Below are positions 50,907 to 60,295 of a stretch of DNA of 64,000 nt, in pieces (the first letter of the stretch is position 1; every line of letters begins with the position of its first letter). Under the pieces are notes generated by a model. The model worked only from the letters and a program-made list of their open reading frames with translations. It was not told the origin of the DNA and made no database searches. The stretch covers positions 248,001 through 312,000 of the forward strand of contig CANLQD010000003.1 of assembly GCA_947493175.1 (NCBI GenBank). Reading direction: 5' to 3'. Position numbers and translations under genes: made by a program. This DNA comes from an uncultured Flavobacteriaceae bacterium (GTDB lineage Bacteria; Bacteroidota; Bacteroidia; Flavobacteriales; Flavobacteriaceae).

Positions 50907-51668
50907 ATGAACCGCATCAACCAAAAACTACAGGAGAATAAAAAACTCCTCTCTATTTACTTTACAGCCGGGTATCCTGCATTGAACGATACCGTACGCA
51001 TCATTCAGGATTTAGAGAAACATGGGGTCGACATGATCGAGATTGGGCTCCCCTTTAGCGATCCCTTGGCCGATGGGCCTACCATTCAGGAGAGTTCCAC
51101 CGCGGCCCTTCAAAATGGCATGCATACCGAATTGTTGTTCGAACAGTTGAAAGACATTCGAAAAACCGTCTCCATTCCACTGATCGTAATGGGGTATTTT
51201 AACCCCATGCTCCAATATGGGGTCGAGGCTTTTTGTAAAAAATGTCACGATATCGGAATCGACGGCATTATCATGCCCGACCTACCTTTGGATGTTTACC
51301 AAGAGGAATATGAGGACATTTTCAAAAAAAACGGACTCATCAATGTGTTCTTGATCACCCCACAGACCAGTAAGGAACGTATTCGACAAATCGATGCCGC
51401 TTCAGAAGGGTTTATCTATATGGTCAGTTCCGCTAGCGTTACCGGTTCACAATCGGGCTTTGGAAATACCCAGACCGACTATTTTGAGCGTATTGCGGCG
51501 ATGCAGTTAAAAAATCAGCAAATCGTTGGTTTTGGCATCAGTAATTCCGAAACCTTTGAAGCGGCCACCAAAACAGCAAAAGGAGCCATTATCGGCTCGG
51601 CATTCATTAAGCATCTTACCAAACAGGGTGTTGACGGTATTGCTGATTTCGTTCAAAGTATTCGATAG
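50907..51668 (+). CDS. trpA: Tryptophan synthase alpha chain
   Basis: Cleaves indole-3-glycerol phosphate and channels indole to TrpB. 253-residue TIM barrel. Catalytic Glu45 and Asp56 in IEIGLPFSDPLADGPTIQ; PLIVMGYFNPMLQYG; GIIMPDLPLDVYQEEY; MVSSASVTGSQSGF; VGFGISNSETFEA. The 88-bp junction from trpB contains repetitive TTAC-rich sequence (CGATTACAAGTTACTAAC, CGTTACTAAAAC). Confidence 0.98.
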   Translation: MNRINQKLQENKKLLSIYFTAGYPALNDTVRIIQDLEKHGVDMIEIGLPFSDPLADGPTIQESSTAALQNGMHTELLFEQLKDIRKTVSIPLIVMGYFNPMLQYGVEAFCKKCHDIGIDGIIMPDLPLDVYQEEYEDIFKKNGLINVFLITPQTSKERIRQIDAASEGFIYMVSSASVTGSQSGFGNTQTDYFERIAAMQLKNQQIVGFGISNSETFEAATKTAKGAIIGSAFIKHLTKQGVDGIADFVQSIR

Positions 51669-51895
51669 TGGATACGCTTTTTAACAACTGGAAACTGATT
51701 GTTTTGTTATGCCTTACCTTGGGCCTAGCTCCCTTCTTTCCCGAACCGCACATTTGGGGCAAACTCAAATGGATTGTAGGAGGAGCGACCGGAATGCGAC
51801 TTATAGATTGGTTTGATGTGCTGCTACACGGATTTCCTTTCTTATTGTTGGCAAGGCTGGTGATGCGATGGCTCCTACCCCAACCCAAAAAGTAG
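51668..51895 (+). CDS. Small membrane protein at the end of the trp operon
   Basis: 75 residues starting with GTG whose first base is the last base of the trpA stop, so translation is coupled. One or two membrane helices (LIVLLCLTLGLAPFF and FDVLLHGFPFLLLARLVMRWL) separated by EPHIWGKLKWIVGGATGMRLIDW. The pattern APFFPEPH...GGATGM is one I recognise from short conserved proteins in Flavobacteriaceae, without known function. A weak hairpin (51991-52006) lies ~100 bp downstream. Confidence 0.7.
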   Translation: MDTLFNNWKLIVLLCLTLGLAPFFPEPHIWGKLKWIVGGATGMRLIDWFDVLLHGFPFLLLARLVMRWLLPQPKK

Positions 51896-52070
51896 CTATT
51901 AAAAATCGTATGGTTCGAGCTATGAAGTCAGGTACGAAACCGGCTTCTTGGGAATACAAATCAAGACTACGTTCGGCAAGCACTTTTTAAGGCTATTTCC
52001 ATAGCCGCAATTCCCCTTTTTCCCCTGAATTATCCTTACATTTAAAACTTCAACAAGAAGCGAAATCCGC

Positions 52071-53570
52071 ATGAAAAAAATACTGTTTGCACTCGCCATT
52101 TTCACCCTTCATGTAAACATGGCACAAGATTCGGCGCAACTAAAATCACAAGTACGCCATACGATAGACGAACTTCGGGAGTTTGTAGCCATCCCGAACG
52201 ATGCGTTGGAACATGCCGATATTAATTTGAACCTGAACTGGCTGACCAAAAAATTCAACGAAAGGGGATTCAATAGCTCTGTGCTCCCGACCGAGGGGGA
52301 ATCGCTCTTCTTTGCGGCGCTTCCTATGGAAGATAGCAAACCAACGATTTTGTTCTATATGCACTTTGATGGGCAATCTGTCGACCCTTCCAAATGGGAC
52401 CAACCCGACCCGTATAAAATGGTATTAAAATCACCCGAAGGGGATTCCTGGGCGACCCAATCGTTTGATGAACTCTCCGATGACATCGATTATGACTGGC
52501 GCTTGTTCGGCCGCTCCACCTCCGATGATAAAGGGCCGATTGTCATGTTCTTGAACACGATCGATCTTTTGAAAAAAAACGGAATGGAAATTCCTTTTAA
52601 CGTGAAGGTCATATTGGATAGTGAGGAAGAAAAGAGCAGCAAGCCATTGCCTAAGGCGGTCAAAGAATATCGGGAACTGCTGGAAGCCGATTTTCTGGTC
52701 ATTAACGATGGCCCTGTGCACATATCGGGCAAACCCACTGTAGTCTATGGCTGTCGTGGTATAACCACGTTATCGCTCACCACCTACGGTCCCATAAAAC
52801 CACAGCACAGCGGGCACTATGGCAACTACGCACCCAATCCTGGGTTTCAGCTGGCACAACTCCTGGCAGGGATGAAAGATACCGGAGGTCGGGTCATCAT
52901 CCCCGGTTATTATGATGGTATTGTCCTAGACGAAGCAACGATGAGCATTCTAAAAAGCGTCCCGGACGATGCTAACGCCATCCACGCCAACCTTGCCTTC
53001 AAGACCCCGGAAAAAGTAGGTAGTTTTTATCAGGAAGCCTTACAATACCCTTCGTTGAATATTCGTGGGTTGGGTTCGGGATGGGTCGGTAAAAAAGCGC
53101 GTACCATCGTCCCCGAAAGTGCTACTGCAGAGTTAGATCTGCGATTGGTGCCTGAATCTGACGGTACACGCCTCAAAGGCTTGGTCAAAAAGTACATTCA
53201 ATCACAAGGATTCCATGTACTTGACACCCCCCCCACTACCAAAGAGCGAATGGCACATGATAAAATCATTACCGTAAAAGAAGGCAGTGTTACCGACGCG
53301 TTCAGAACCGATTTGGACAACCCCTATGGCAACTTTTTGGTGAACACGTTAAAAGACACCTTTTCTGAGGATGTTGTGCAAATTCGAATTATGGGCGGCA
53401 CTGTACCGATCTCCCCATTTATCAATGAGCTTCAGATTCCAGCCTTTATTGTTCCTATGGTAAATCCGGATAACAATCAGCATAGTCCGAATGAAAATCT
53501 CAAAATTGGGCAAATCGCCTACGGAATCCAGACTTTTTATGGTATTTTGAGTACTAAAATGAATCCATAA
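52071..53570 (+). CDS. Secreted M20-family zinc peptidase
   Basis: 499 residues. Signal peptide MKKILFALAIFTLHVNMAQ. Metal ligands of the M20 fold: YMHFDGQSV (His), RSTSDDKGP (Asp), SEEEKSS (catalytic and ligand Glu), INDGP, and QHSPNEN (C-terminal His). Dimerisation domain in between. The family includes carboxypeptidases and dipeptidases acting on short peptides or acylated amino acids; the export signal suggests periplasmic peptide use. Not part of the trp unit: 175 bp separate it from the previous gene. Confidence 0.92.
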   Translation: MKKILFALAIFTLHVNMAQDSAQLKSQVRHTIDELREFVAIPNDALEHADINLNLNWLTKKFNERGFNSSVLPTEGESLFFAALPMEDSKPTILFYMHFDGQSVDPSKWDQPDPYKMVLKSPEGDSWATQSFDELSDDIDYDWRLFGRSTSDDKGPIVMFLNTIDLLKKNGMEIPFNVKVILDSEEEKSSKPLPKAVKEYRELLEADFLVINDGPVHISGKPTVVYGCRGITTLSLTTYGPIKPQHSGHYGNYAPNPGFQLAQLLAGMKDTGGRVIIPGYYDGIVLDEATMSILKSVPDDANAIHANLAFKTPEKVGSFYQEALQYPSLNIRGLGSGWVGKKARTIVPESATAELDLRLVPESDGTRLKGLVKKYIQSQGFHVLDTPPTTKERMAHDKIITVKEGSVTDAFRTDLDNPYGNFLVNTLKDTFSEDVVQIRIMGGTVPISPFINELQIPAFIVPMVNPDNNQHSPNENLKIGQIAYGIQTFYGILSTKMNP

Positions 53571-53634
53571 TACGAATTGGGCAATCGCTTCGTTTTGTTA
53601 ATGGAGGCTTTTTGTTTTGGGACTCCCGAACAAC

Positions 53635-54594
53635 ATGAGACGATACCTATCAATTTTTTCTTTCTTAGTATCGGTGGCTTGTTTTGGGCAACGAGTTGCT
53701 ATTGTAGACAGTCTTACCCATGAACCAGTACCCTTTGCCACCATTTCCTTCGGGGACGGACTCGGTACATTCGCAGATGACAACGGAGGGTTTTCTTTTA
53801 CCAAAAAGAAGTACAGTGATGTTGATACGCTTTTTATCTCTGCCATGGGTTATGCAGAAAAGGCAGTGTTGACCAATGCCTTGCCGCAAATGATACGTCT
53901 ACGACCGGAAGTATCCCAATTGAGCGAAGTTATTGTTTCGGCTACCAAGGAAGGGAAGTTCAAAATGAAAAAGCAAAAAGCAGTAACCCATAACGATGTA
54001 TTTGCGTGTTGGCTCCCAACCGTAGAGAGCGAGGTAGCTGTCTATTTTAAACGGTTCGAAAATAGGGCGACCCAAATCGCGAAGCTCTTACTGCCTATCA
54101 ATGCCGAAGCACAATACAAATCTAAGGGCAAAGGAAAATTTGCTACCATTTTTCGAATTCAGTTCTATGAAGACCAAGGCAGACTTCCCGGGCGGCAACT
54201 GGGCTATGAAGAGGTGGTTTTTGCTATGGATGAAAGAGAAGACAAAGTCTACGAACTCGATGTGAGTGAAAAATCTATTTTTATCCCCGAAGGTGGTCTT
54301 TATGTGTCGTTACAGGTGTTGGGCTATGCGAACGCGCAAGGTAAACTGGTTCAGTCTAAAAAGTACCGGGAGATCAAAACAGCAAGGGGCGTTCAAAAAA
54401 TAGCTACTTCGTTTCGGCCGTTGTTACCTTTTATCAAAGGACTTCCCCATCAAAGAACCTTTGTGCGCCGTATTTTTTTCAACAACAAAAAATGGCAGGT
54501 TTTCGACAAAACCTACAATAAAAATTCGACCTTGATCCAGCGTGGAAATCGCAACTATGGCATGGGGGCCGAATTCAAGGTATACGAAGAATAA
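53635..54594 (+). CDS. Carboxypeptidase-regulatory-like domain protein, secreted
   Basis: 319 residues from the ATG at 53635. Signal peptide RRYLSIFSFLVSVACFG, then a CarboxypepD_reg-like beta-sandwich (VAIVDSLTHEPVPFATISFGDGLGTFADDNGGFSF) and the typical bridge LSEVIVSATKEGKFKM seen at the start of TonB-dependent receptors, but without plug or barrel. The C-terminal ~200 residues are beta-rich (FATIFRIQFYEDQGRLPGRQLG, KSIFIPEGGLYVSLQVLG). Probably periplasmic or outer-membrane-associated; function unknown. Confidence 0.85.
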   Translation: MRRYLSIFSFLVSVACFGQRVAIVDSLTHEPVPFATISFGDGLGTFADDNGGFSFTKKKYSDVDTLFISAMGYAEKAVLTNALPQMIRLRPEVSQLSEVIVSATKEGKFKMKKQKAVTHNDVFACWLPTVESEVAVYFKRFENRATQIAKLLLPINAEAQYKSKGKGKFATIFRIQFYEDQGRLPGRQLGYEEVVFAMDEREDKVYELDVSEKSIFIPEGGLYVSLQVLGYANAQGKLVQSKKYREIKTARGVQKIATSFRPLLPFIKGLPHQRTFVRRIFFNNKKWQVFDKTYNKNSTLIQRGNRNYGMGAEFKVYEE

Positions 54595-54648
54595 TATCTT
54601 GATTCCCTGTCGCCTTGTACTGGTTTTTAAGCTTTTTTGAGTAAACTA

Positions 54649-54741
54649 CCTCGGACAGCCCAGCCCCATAAGGCATTAAAAGGAAATTCAACACTCAATT
54701 TCTACGCAAGGCTAGGGGCATATAAATCTCGATTATCGAGT
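54649..54741 (+). repeat. CTCGATTATCGAG dispersed repeat, copy C
   Basis: Starts near CCTCGGACAGCCCAGCCCCA, contains AAGGAAATTCAACAC as in copy B, and ends with CTCGATTATCGAG (54728-54740). It lies between two genes on the same strand in a 242-bp gap. Confidence 0.7.
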
Positions 54742-54836
54742 TATTATTACAGAAGTATCACAAAAAATTGAACTCCTCGTGATTTCCCTGTTATGTCGTA
54801 TAGCTTCATTTGTGGAAACATTTAAAACTCCTAAAA

Positions 54837-56255
54837 ATGAAGAAATTACATGTATTTGCAACTCTGATGGTAGCGCTGCTGTTCGTAGCTTGCAGCGACG
54901 ATGATAATGAGCCAGTACCCGTTGTCCCAGTAGCGGGGACCATTACCGGTGGGCCTTTTACTTTTTGTGTAGACGGAACACCCGATATGGTAAGTGGTGT
55001 AACAGTTAGCGGCGATGAGTCGGTTGGCACGAACAGTACTTGGGTGGTCACCGATGAAGACTTAAATATTTTAGGCCTCCCCCCTACTTTAGAGGCGTTG
55101 GAAGGAGTCAATTTTGACGATGCCGGTGCGGGCGTATGTCTTATTTGGTACCTACGTTTTGAAGATGATTTAACCGGTGCCGAAATGGGAATGAACGCAG
55201 GAGATCTAGGAGGTACTTTTGACCTTTCCAATTCCATTACGGTGAACCGTAACGCCACGGAAGCCGGAACCATTTCTGGAGGTCCGTTCGAGTTTGATGT
55301 AGATGGCAATCCCGATTTCGTAAGTGGTATTACATTGGACAATCCCGATGCTGCAGGTGCGAACAGTACTTGGGTCATTACCGATGCCGATGGAAACATT
55401 CTCGGTTTGCCGCCCACATTGGAAGCGGTCGAAGGTGTTGATTTCGATGGTGCCGGGGCCGGGGTTTGCCTTATCTGGTATTTACGCTTCGAGGATGGCT
55501 TACAAGGTGCCGAAATGGGGATGAACGCCAACGATCTAGAAGGCTGTTTCGACCTTTCGAACTCCATTACGGTTACCAGAAACCAAGTAGCCAACGCAGG
55601 GACTATCGAAGGTGGGCCTTATACTTTCTGTGTAGATGGTACATCTGATTTTGTGACCGATATTACCCTCGATTCTACCAATGCGTACGGCAGTAGCAGT
55701 ACGTGGGTCATTACCGATGCCGACGGAAACATTCTTGGGTTACCTCCCACGCTAGATGCCGTAAAAGGGGTCGATTTTGACGGTGCCGGGGCCGGTGTAT
55801 GCCTTATCTGGTACGCCCGTTACGAGGGAGAAATCGAAGGAGCCGAAATGGGCTTGAACGCCAATGACATCACCGGTGATTTTGCCCTCTCGAATCCGAT
55901 TACGGTTACCAGAAATCAGCCCGAAGCGGGAGAAATTATATGTGATGCCTTTAATTTCGTTATTGATGGTACTCCCGATTTCGTAAGTGGTATTGTATTA
56001 GATAATCCCAACGCCAGCGGAAGCCTAAGTACTTGGGTGGTTACTGATGCCGATGGCAATATTCTTGGTCTGCCACCCACCTTAAGTGATTTGGAAGGGG
56101 TTGATTTTGACGGCGCCGGGGTCGGTGTCTGCTTGATTTGGTACTTACGATATGAGGAAGGATTGCAGGGCTTGGCCATGGGCATGAACGCCAATGAACT
56201 GGACGGCTGTTTTGACCTTTCGAACTCCATTACCGTGAATCGCACAATGAATTAG
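54837..56255 (+). CDS. Lipoprotein with four ~110-residue tandem repeats
   Basis: 472 residues. Lipoprotein signal HVFATLMVALLFVAC (MKKL start at 54837), then SDDDNEP linker and four repeats of about 110 residues. Each repeat opens AGxIxGGPF(x)F, passes ST-WV-TD-D-NILGLPPTL, then V(D/N)FDGAGAGVCLIWY(L/A)R, and closes (F/A)LSN(S/P)ITV-R. High inter-repeat identity points to recent duplication. No catalytic motif. Cys-containing, beta-rich repeats suggest an extended surface or adhesion protein. Followed by a terminator (56338-56373). Confidence 0.82.
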   Translation: MKKLHVFATLMVALLFVACSDDDNEPVPVVPVAGTITGGPFTFCVDGTPDMVSGVTVSGDESVGTNSTWVVTDEDLNILGLPPTLEALEGVNFDDAGAGVCLIWYLRFEDDLTGAEMGMNAGDLGGTFDLSNSITVNRNATEAGTISGGPFEFDVDGNPDFVSGITLDNPDAAGANSTWVITDADGNILGLPPTLEAVEGVDFDGAGAGVCLIWYLRFEDGLQGAEMGMNANDLEGCFDLSNSITVTRNQVANAGTIEGGPYTFCVDGTSDFVTDITLDSTNAYGSSSTWVITDADGNILGLPPTLDAVKGVDFDGAGAGVCLIWYARYEGEIEGAEMGLNANDITGDFALSNPITVTRNQPEAGEIICDAFNFVIDGTPDFVSGIVLDNPNASGSLSTWVVTDADGNILGLPPTLSDLEGVDFDGAGVGVCLIWYLRYEEGLQGLAMGMNANELDGCFDLSNSITVNRTMN

Positions 56256-56337
56256 AAAAAGCACATCGCGTAAAACCTATTTTGTCAAATAAGCAAATAG
56301 GTAGTTTCATGAAATTTGAAAAAGAAAATGTGCTTAA

Positions 56338-56373
56338 GCCCGTTACACTTTGGTGTGGCGGGCCTTTCATTTT
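56338..56373 (+). terminator. Terminator after the repeat lipoprotein
   Basis: Stem GCCCGTTACAC / GTGTGGCGGGC (11 pairs with two G-T wobbles), TTTG loop, tail CTTTCATTTT. Confidence 0.75.
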
Positions 56374-56375
56374 AT

Positions 56376-56526
56376 GAACTCGTCTTGAGTCGTGGTTTGG
56401 AACCGAGAATGAAGGCTTTTGTTCCCTAATGAAGTTATTTTTCGGTTATGGCCCCCTATGTCGCCATAGCTTTAGCGGAGGCACTAGCTACGGAAGCTAA
56501 AAATGAGAAAATTAGAGTATAAAATG
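56376..56526 (-). repeat. 161-bp dispersed element, copy 2 (inverted, right end lost)
   Basis: Begins GAACTCGTCTTGAGTC and matches the reverse complement of 2219-2379 through its length, including AATGAAGGCTTTTGTTCCCT and AGCTACGGAAGCTAAAAATG. The terminal repeat at its right end is missing. Sits between the terminator at 56338-56373 and the stop of the next gene. Confidence 0.72.
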
Positions 56527-56536
56527 GGAAATGGTA

Positions 56537-57262
56537 TTAGGACACGGTTGCCAATAACTCTTTAGCACTGTTGATCAACAGTTTGTTTTCCCGATAGGAA
56601 GGTTTTGACATTCCCTGGGATTCCTGTACCATTTCTTGGAGCAACTCCCGTGCCTTTTCGGGCTTTTGGTTTCTAATATAGAATTTGGCCAGTTCCAATC
56701 GTTCGGGATAGCGACTGTAAGGAGCATCGAACCGGGATAAATAAGCTTCTGCTTCCTTGATCGCCCCTTTCCTTTCCAAAGCCAGGGCATAGAAAAAAGC
56801 CGCCTTCGACTTATTGAATTTCGCATGTTCCTTGATTCTTTCGGCCTGTTCAATGCCCTTTTCAAAATCAGAAGAAAAATAGTAAGCTTCCAAAAGCTTG
56901 GAAGTAACATAAAAATCATTTTGGAAGGTTCCGGTGAGACACTCGGTATACCCGCTAATGGCCTTGTCGTACATTTGGGCCTCCAAATAAGCGTCGGCCA
57001 AGGCAGAGCGGTTCTCAAACGTATCGGAGAACTGTAGTTTTCGCTCTAAATCCGTGATTTTCTTACCAGGGTTGATAACGGCTGTGAGTCCTTCCTGCAC
57101 TATGGCTACATCTCGCTTTTGTATCACGTTCATGAAGAGATACAGCAAACAACGGACCAGCGGGAGAAACAAAGTTGCCAGTATCCAGTAATAAGAGTTT
57201 CTATTGGTGTAACAGTGATATACACAGTACCCTTGAAGGGCCAGTATGAGATAAAAGTACAT
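56537..57262 (-). CDS. TPR-like protein with N-terminal membrane segments
   Basis: 241 residues. Two hydrophobic helices at the N-terminus (YFYLILALQGYCVYHCY and WILATLFLPLVRCLLYLF), then a basic loop, then about four TPR-like helical pairs: SALADAYLEAQMYDKAISGYTECL, SKLLEAYYFSSDFEKGIEQAERI, AAFFYALALERKGAIKEAEAYL and LELAKFYIRNQKPEKARELLQEMV. It would face the cytoplasm or periplasm as a protein-binding scaffold. Partner unknown. Next to ppc with an 89-bp gap. Confidence 0.85.
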   Translation of the reverse strand: MYFYLILALQGYCVYHCYTNRNSYYWILATLFLPLVRCLLYLFMNVIQKRDVAIVQEGLTAVINPGKKITDLERKLQFSDTFENRSALADAYLEAQMYDKAISGYTECLTGTFQNDFYVTSKLLEAYYFSSDFEKGIEQAERIKEHAKFNKSKAAFFYALALERKGAIKEAEAYLSRFDAPYSRYPERLELAKFYIRNQKPEKARELLQEMVQESQGMSKPSYRENKLLINSAKELLATVS

Positions 57263-57351
57263 ACCCTAAAAATAGCACAATCTCTTAATCAGTTCCTTTC
57301 AGAACGAACTAAATCGACCTATTCCTAAAAAACCGGATAACTTTCATCGCC

Positions 57352-59898
57352 CTACGCAGAATTACGGCTTGCATTGATATTTCCGTAGAGTGAACGGGTC
57401 ACGATTTTTTCGTATTCTTCCCTGAAAGATGCTTTTTGCCCAATTTTTTGAAGTGCATATTGCTGAATGACCAATAAGGGTAGTACGATGTTTTCTCGAA
57501 TCTTAATAGATTCTCTTGAAATAACCTCGTTTTCCATCAAAATCTTAGACCCTGAAATGGTGAGCAACATTTTTTTCGAAAGCTGATATTCTTCGTGTAG
57601 AATGTGCCAAAACGCTCCGTATTCCTCATTCTCTTTCATATAAGAAGTAAGTTCAAAGTAACATTTCGACAGTGACATCATACTATTGTGCATCAATGCC
57701 CTGAAGAAGGGTACTTGCTTGTATAGCTTTTTGATTTCGCGTAACCTCCCCTGGTCCTTCAAGGTTTTAATGGCCGTTCCGATGCCAAAATATCCAGGAA
57801 CATTCTGCTTCAATTGGCTCCAAGAGCCTACAAATGAAATCGCCCGAAGGTCTGTCAATTCCAATTTTTTCTTATTTCCCCTCTTCCCCGGCCTACTGCC
57901 TATATTTGCTTTTGTGTAATATTTGAGCGTACTCATGTCTTCCAAATACGGCATAAACTTCTCATGATGTTTCAGTGCATCGTATTTGGCAAAACTGAGT
58001 TCCGATAATTCTTCCAATAGCTGTCTAGATTCACTGGAAATCACATTTTCCTTCCCGAACAAATTGTTGGAGAGGCCAGCCGTCAACAATTGCTCGCTGT
58101 TGTACATGAACTGTTCTTTAGTACCGTAGGTACTGGTAATGGTTTGCCCTTGAATAGTGAGTTGGATCTCGTGATTGGCAATATCTTTGGTCTGCGCGGC
58201 ATAGAACCGATGTGTCTTTCCACCACCCCGGGCTGGCGGACCTCCACGACCGTCGAAGAAAATGGCCATGACATCGTTCTTGCGACATACCTTGGAGAGC
58301 TTTTCCTTGGTCTTGAAAATAGACCAATTCGCCTTTAAATACCCGCCATCTTTGGTGCCGTCCGAAAAGCCCAACATAATGGTATGCTTATTGTCTCGTT
58401 GTTCGAGATGTACACGGTATTCGGGAAGCTCGAACAAGGCCTGCATGGTATTCTCCGAAGTATCCATGCCTTTCATCGTCTCAAAAAGCGGTACGATATC
58501 AAATGATATTTCGGCAGATTTCCAACCACACCAACGAAACAGGCCAAATACAAATAATACCGAGAAGATATCTTCCGAATTACTGATGATATAGCGGTTG
58601 CACCCGTCTTCCCCATTTTTGTCCTGTATGCCCTTTAACTGAAGTACATTCTGAATAGTATCTTTTACAATATCCTCCTCAAAATCGTCCGGATTCAGTT
58701 GTAAGTTTTTATGAAGCAACAAATCGACCAATTTCTCTTCCTTCATTTCCTCAATCGCACCCTTCAGCAATTTTTTCTTTTGAAGAATTGTCTCTATCAC
58801 CTTTTTATGCACACTATGGTCTTGGCGAATGTCGAGCGTCGCAAAATGCGTCTTAAAAATTTTCACCTTATGAATCAAATGATCCAGCTCCTCCAAATGA
58901 AGGCTGTGATAATGCGCCACCAACAGTTCCCTGATGGTAAGCAACGGCCCAATGATATCAGCGTACCCCACATTCTTTGTGGTATCGAACATGGCCTTAT
59001 AAAGATTGTTACGCAACTTTTGTAAGGGTTCTTGCAATGCTTTAAACGACAATTTCTTTTGAAGTTCCTTGAGGTCGTTGTAATAACATTTCATGAGGTT
59101 GATGCGCAATTCATCGGCAACATCCCTGGTAATATCGGCCGTCACGTATGGATTCCCATCCCGATCTCCTCCCGGCCAAAAACCGAGCTTCATAATGTTA
59201 TGGTTCTCAAAATCATCGGTCTGGATATTTTCCTTGATGTACGCGTACAAATCGCCAACGGCATCATAATACACATGTCTTAGGATGTAGATGATGTTCC
59301 GCGCTTCATCCAACGGTGTTGGCTTCTTTGCATTGATCAAAGAAGTAAGCCCTAGCTGTTGAAGGGTTGAATCGATCTCATCAATTTTATCGTCGAGTAT
59401 CAAAGATCGCAATTCACTGATTATATCGAGAATCGCAGGTGTGTAGAATTGAGTGGGATGTGCCGTTAAAACGATTCGAGCACTGAACGTAGATAACTTT
59501 TTAGCAGCTTTGTCCCAACTTTTGTTTTTCTGGACCAGCTGAAAATAGTCCTTGATGGAGAGCATACTGCTGTGTTGATTCAATTTTGGAAAGGCCGCAT
59601 CTTCCACACTATCATAAAGTACAACCTGTCGCTCTACATATTGAATGATACGAAACATGAAATCGATCTGGTCTTTCTCTTCGCTGATGTCAACATAGTT
59701 CTCAAAAAATGCCTCTAATATTTGTTGGGGATTTTCACCTGACCGCAACCCTTTTTGACAAAGGTCTAACAATAGCGGAATTAGTATTCCCACATTGTCC
59801 ATATCGCTGTAAGGAAGATTTAAGAACAAGCTATTGTACACATTGAACTTGTTATTGACCGATTTTCTAAATTCTTTTAATCTTTCTGATTGTTGCAT
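57352..59898 (-). CDS. ppc: Phosphoenolpyruvate carboxylase
   Basis: Anaplerotic enzyme: PEP + bicarbonate to oxaloacetate. 848 residues from the ATG at 59898 (MQQSERLKEF); a frame to 59928 adds a non-family stretch. Active-site His in LTAHPTQ; GFWPGGDRDGNPYV; GFSDGTKDGGYL; the mobile loop FDGRGGPPARGGG; SFVGSWSQLKQNVPGYFGIG. The C-terminus ends NINASRNSA rather than the QNTG of many PEPCs. Single-gene unit. Confidence 0.97.
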   Translation of the reverse strand: MQQSERLKEFRKSVNNKFNVYNSLFLNLPYSDMDNVGILIPLLLDLCQKGLRSGENPQQILEAFFENYVDISEEKDQIDFMFRIIQYVERQVVLYDSVEDAAFPKLNQHSSMLSIKDYFQLVQKNKSWDKAAKKLSTFSARIVLTAHPTQFYTPAILDIISELRSLILDDKIDEIDSTLQQLGLTSLINAKKPTPLDEARNIIYILRHVYYDAVGDLYAYIKENIQTDDFENHNIMKLGFWPGGDRDGNPYVTADITRDVADELRINLMKCYYNDLKELQKKLSFKALQEPLQKLRNNLYKAMFDTTKNVGYADIIGPLLTIRELLVAHYHSLHLEELDHLIHKVKIFKTHFATLDIRQDHSVHKKVIETILQKKKLLKGAIEEMKEEKLVDLLLHKNLQLNPDDFEEDIVKDTIQNVLQLKGIQDKNGEDGCNRYIISNSEDIFSVLFVFGLFRWCGWKSAEISFDIVPLFETMKGMDTSENTMQALFELPEYRVHLEQRDNKHTIMLGFSDGTKDGGYLKANWSIFKTKEKLSKVCRKNDVMAIFFDGRGGPPARGGGKTHRFYAAQTKDIANHEIQLTIQGQTITSTYGTKEQFMYNSEQLLTAGLSNNLFGKENVISSESRQLLEELSELSFAKYDALKHHEKFMPYLEDMSTLKYYTKANIGSRPGKRGNKKKLELTDLRAISFVGSWSQLKQNVPGYFGIGTAIKTLKDQGRLREIKKLYKQVPFFRALMHNSMMSLSKCYFELTSYMKENEEYGAFWHILHEEYQLSKKMLLTISGSKILMENEVISRESIKIRENIVLPLLVIQQYALQKIGQKASFREEYEKIVTRSLYGNINASRNSA

Positions 59899-60295
59899 AG
59901 GAATTGTATCTCTTGCTTTTTCTAACACTTATCTTGGCGTACCCAATTCGAAGGCTAAATATCGCCATAAATAGGATATTTTGCGCATCGAATTTGGTCT
60001 AAATAACAAAATTTAATAAGCACACCACAAAACCAACAGGGTTCACAACAATAATTTCAAAAGTCCACACTAGGAAAGTACTTTTACTATGTAATCAACC
60101 AATAAGTAATTTTTTTCATTTTCATATAGTGTTCTCGTAAAAGAGTCCCGACTTCAAAGTCGGGACTCTTTTTGGTTTTGGGCGCTTCTAGCGTAGCTCG
60201 TATGAAGATTAAAAATAGATATAGGTCCAAGGTCAAGTGAATTTAGGAGCTGTTGGCCATACATCAAAAAACGTTTTTCGTTTAATGTGAAAGCC
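59899..60295. other. Intergenic region of ~400 bp upstream of ppc
   Basis: Contains the ppc promoter region (minus strand; no exact consensus found) and the strong hairpin at 60139-60173. The stretch 60180-60295 has AAAAACGTTTTT but no gene. No RNA gene recognised. Confidence 0.5.
60139..60173 (-). terminator. Terminator downstream of the glycosylase gene
   Basis: 16-bp perfect stem AAAAGAGTCCCGACTT / AAGTCGGGACTCTTTT with a tiny loop, T-runs both ways. It lies 120 bp beyond the stop of 60296-60973. Confidence 0.8.

Noticed and set aside
51868..51990. 40-codon ORF (MAPTPTQKVAIKNRMVRAMK...) overlapping the end of the small trpA-linked gene
   Set aside because: No recognised family, no promoter or conserved-looking start; the overlap with a coupled gene makes chance likely.
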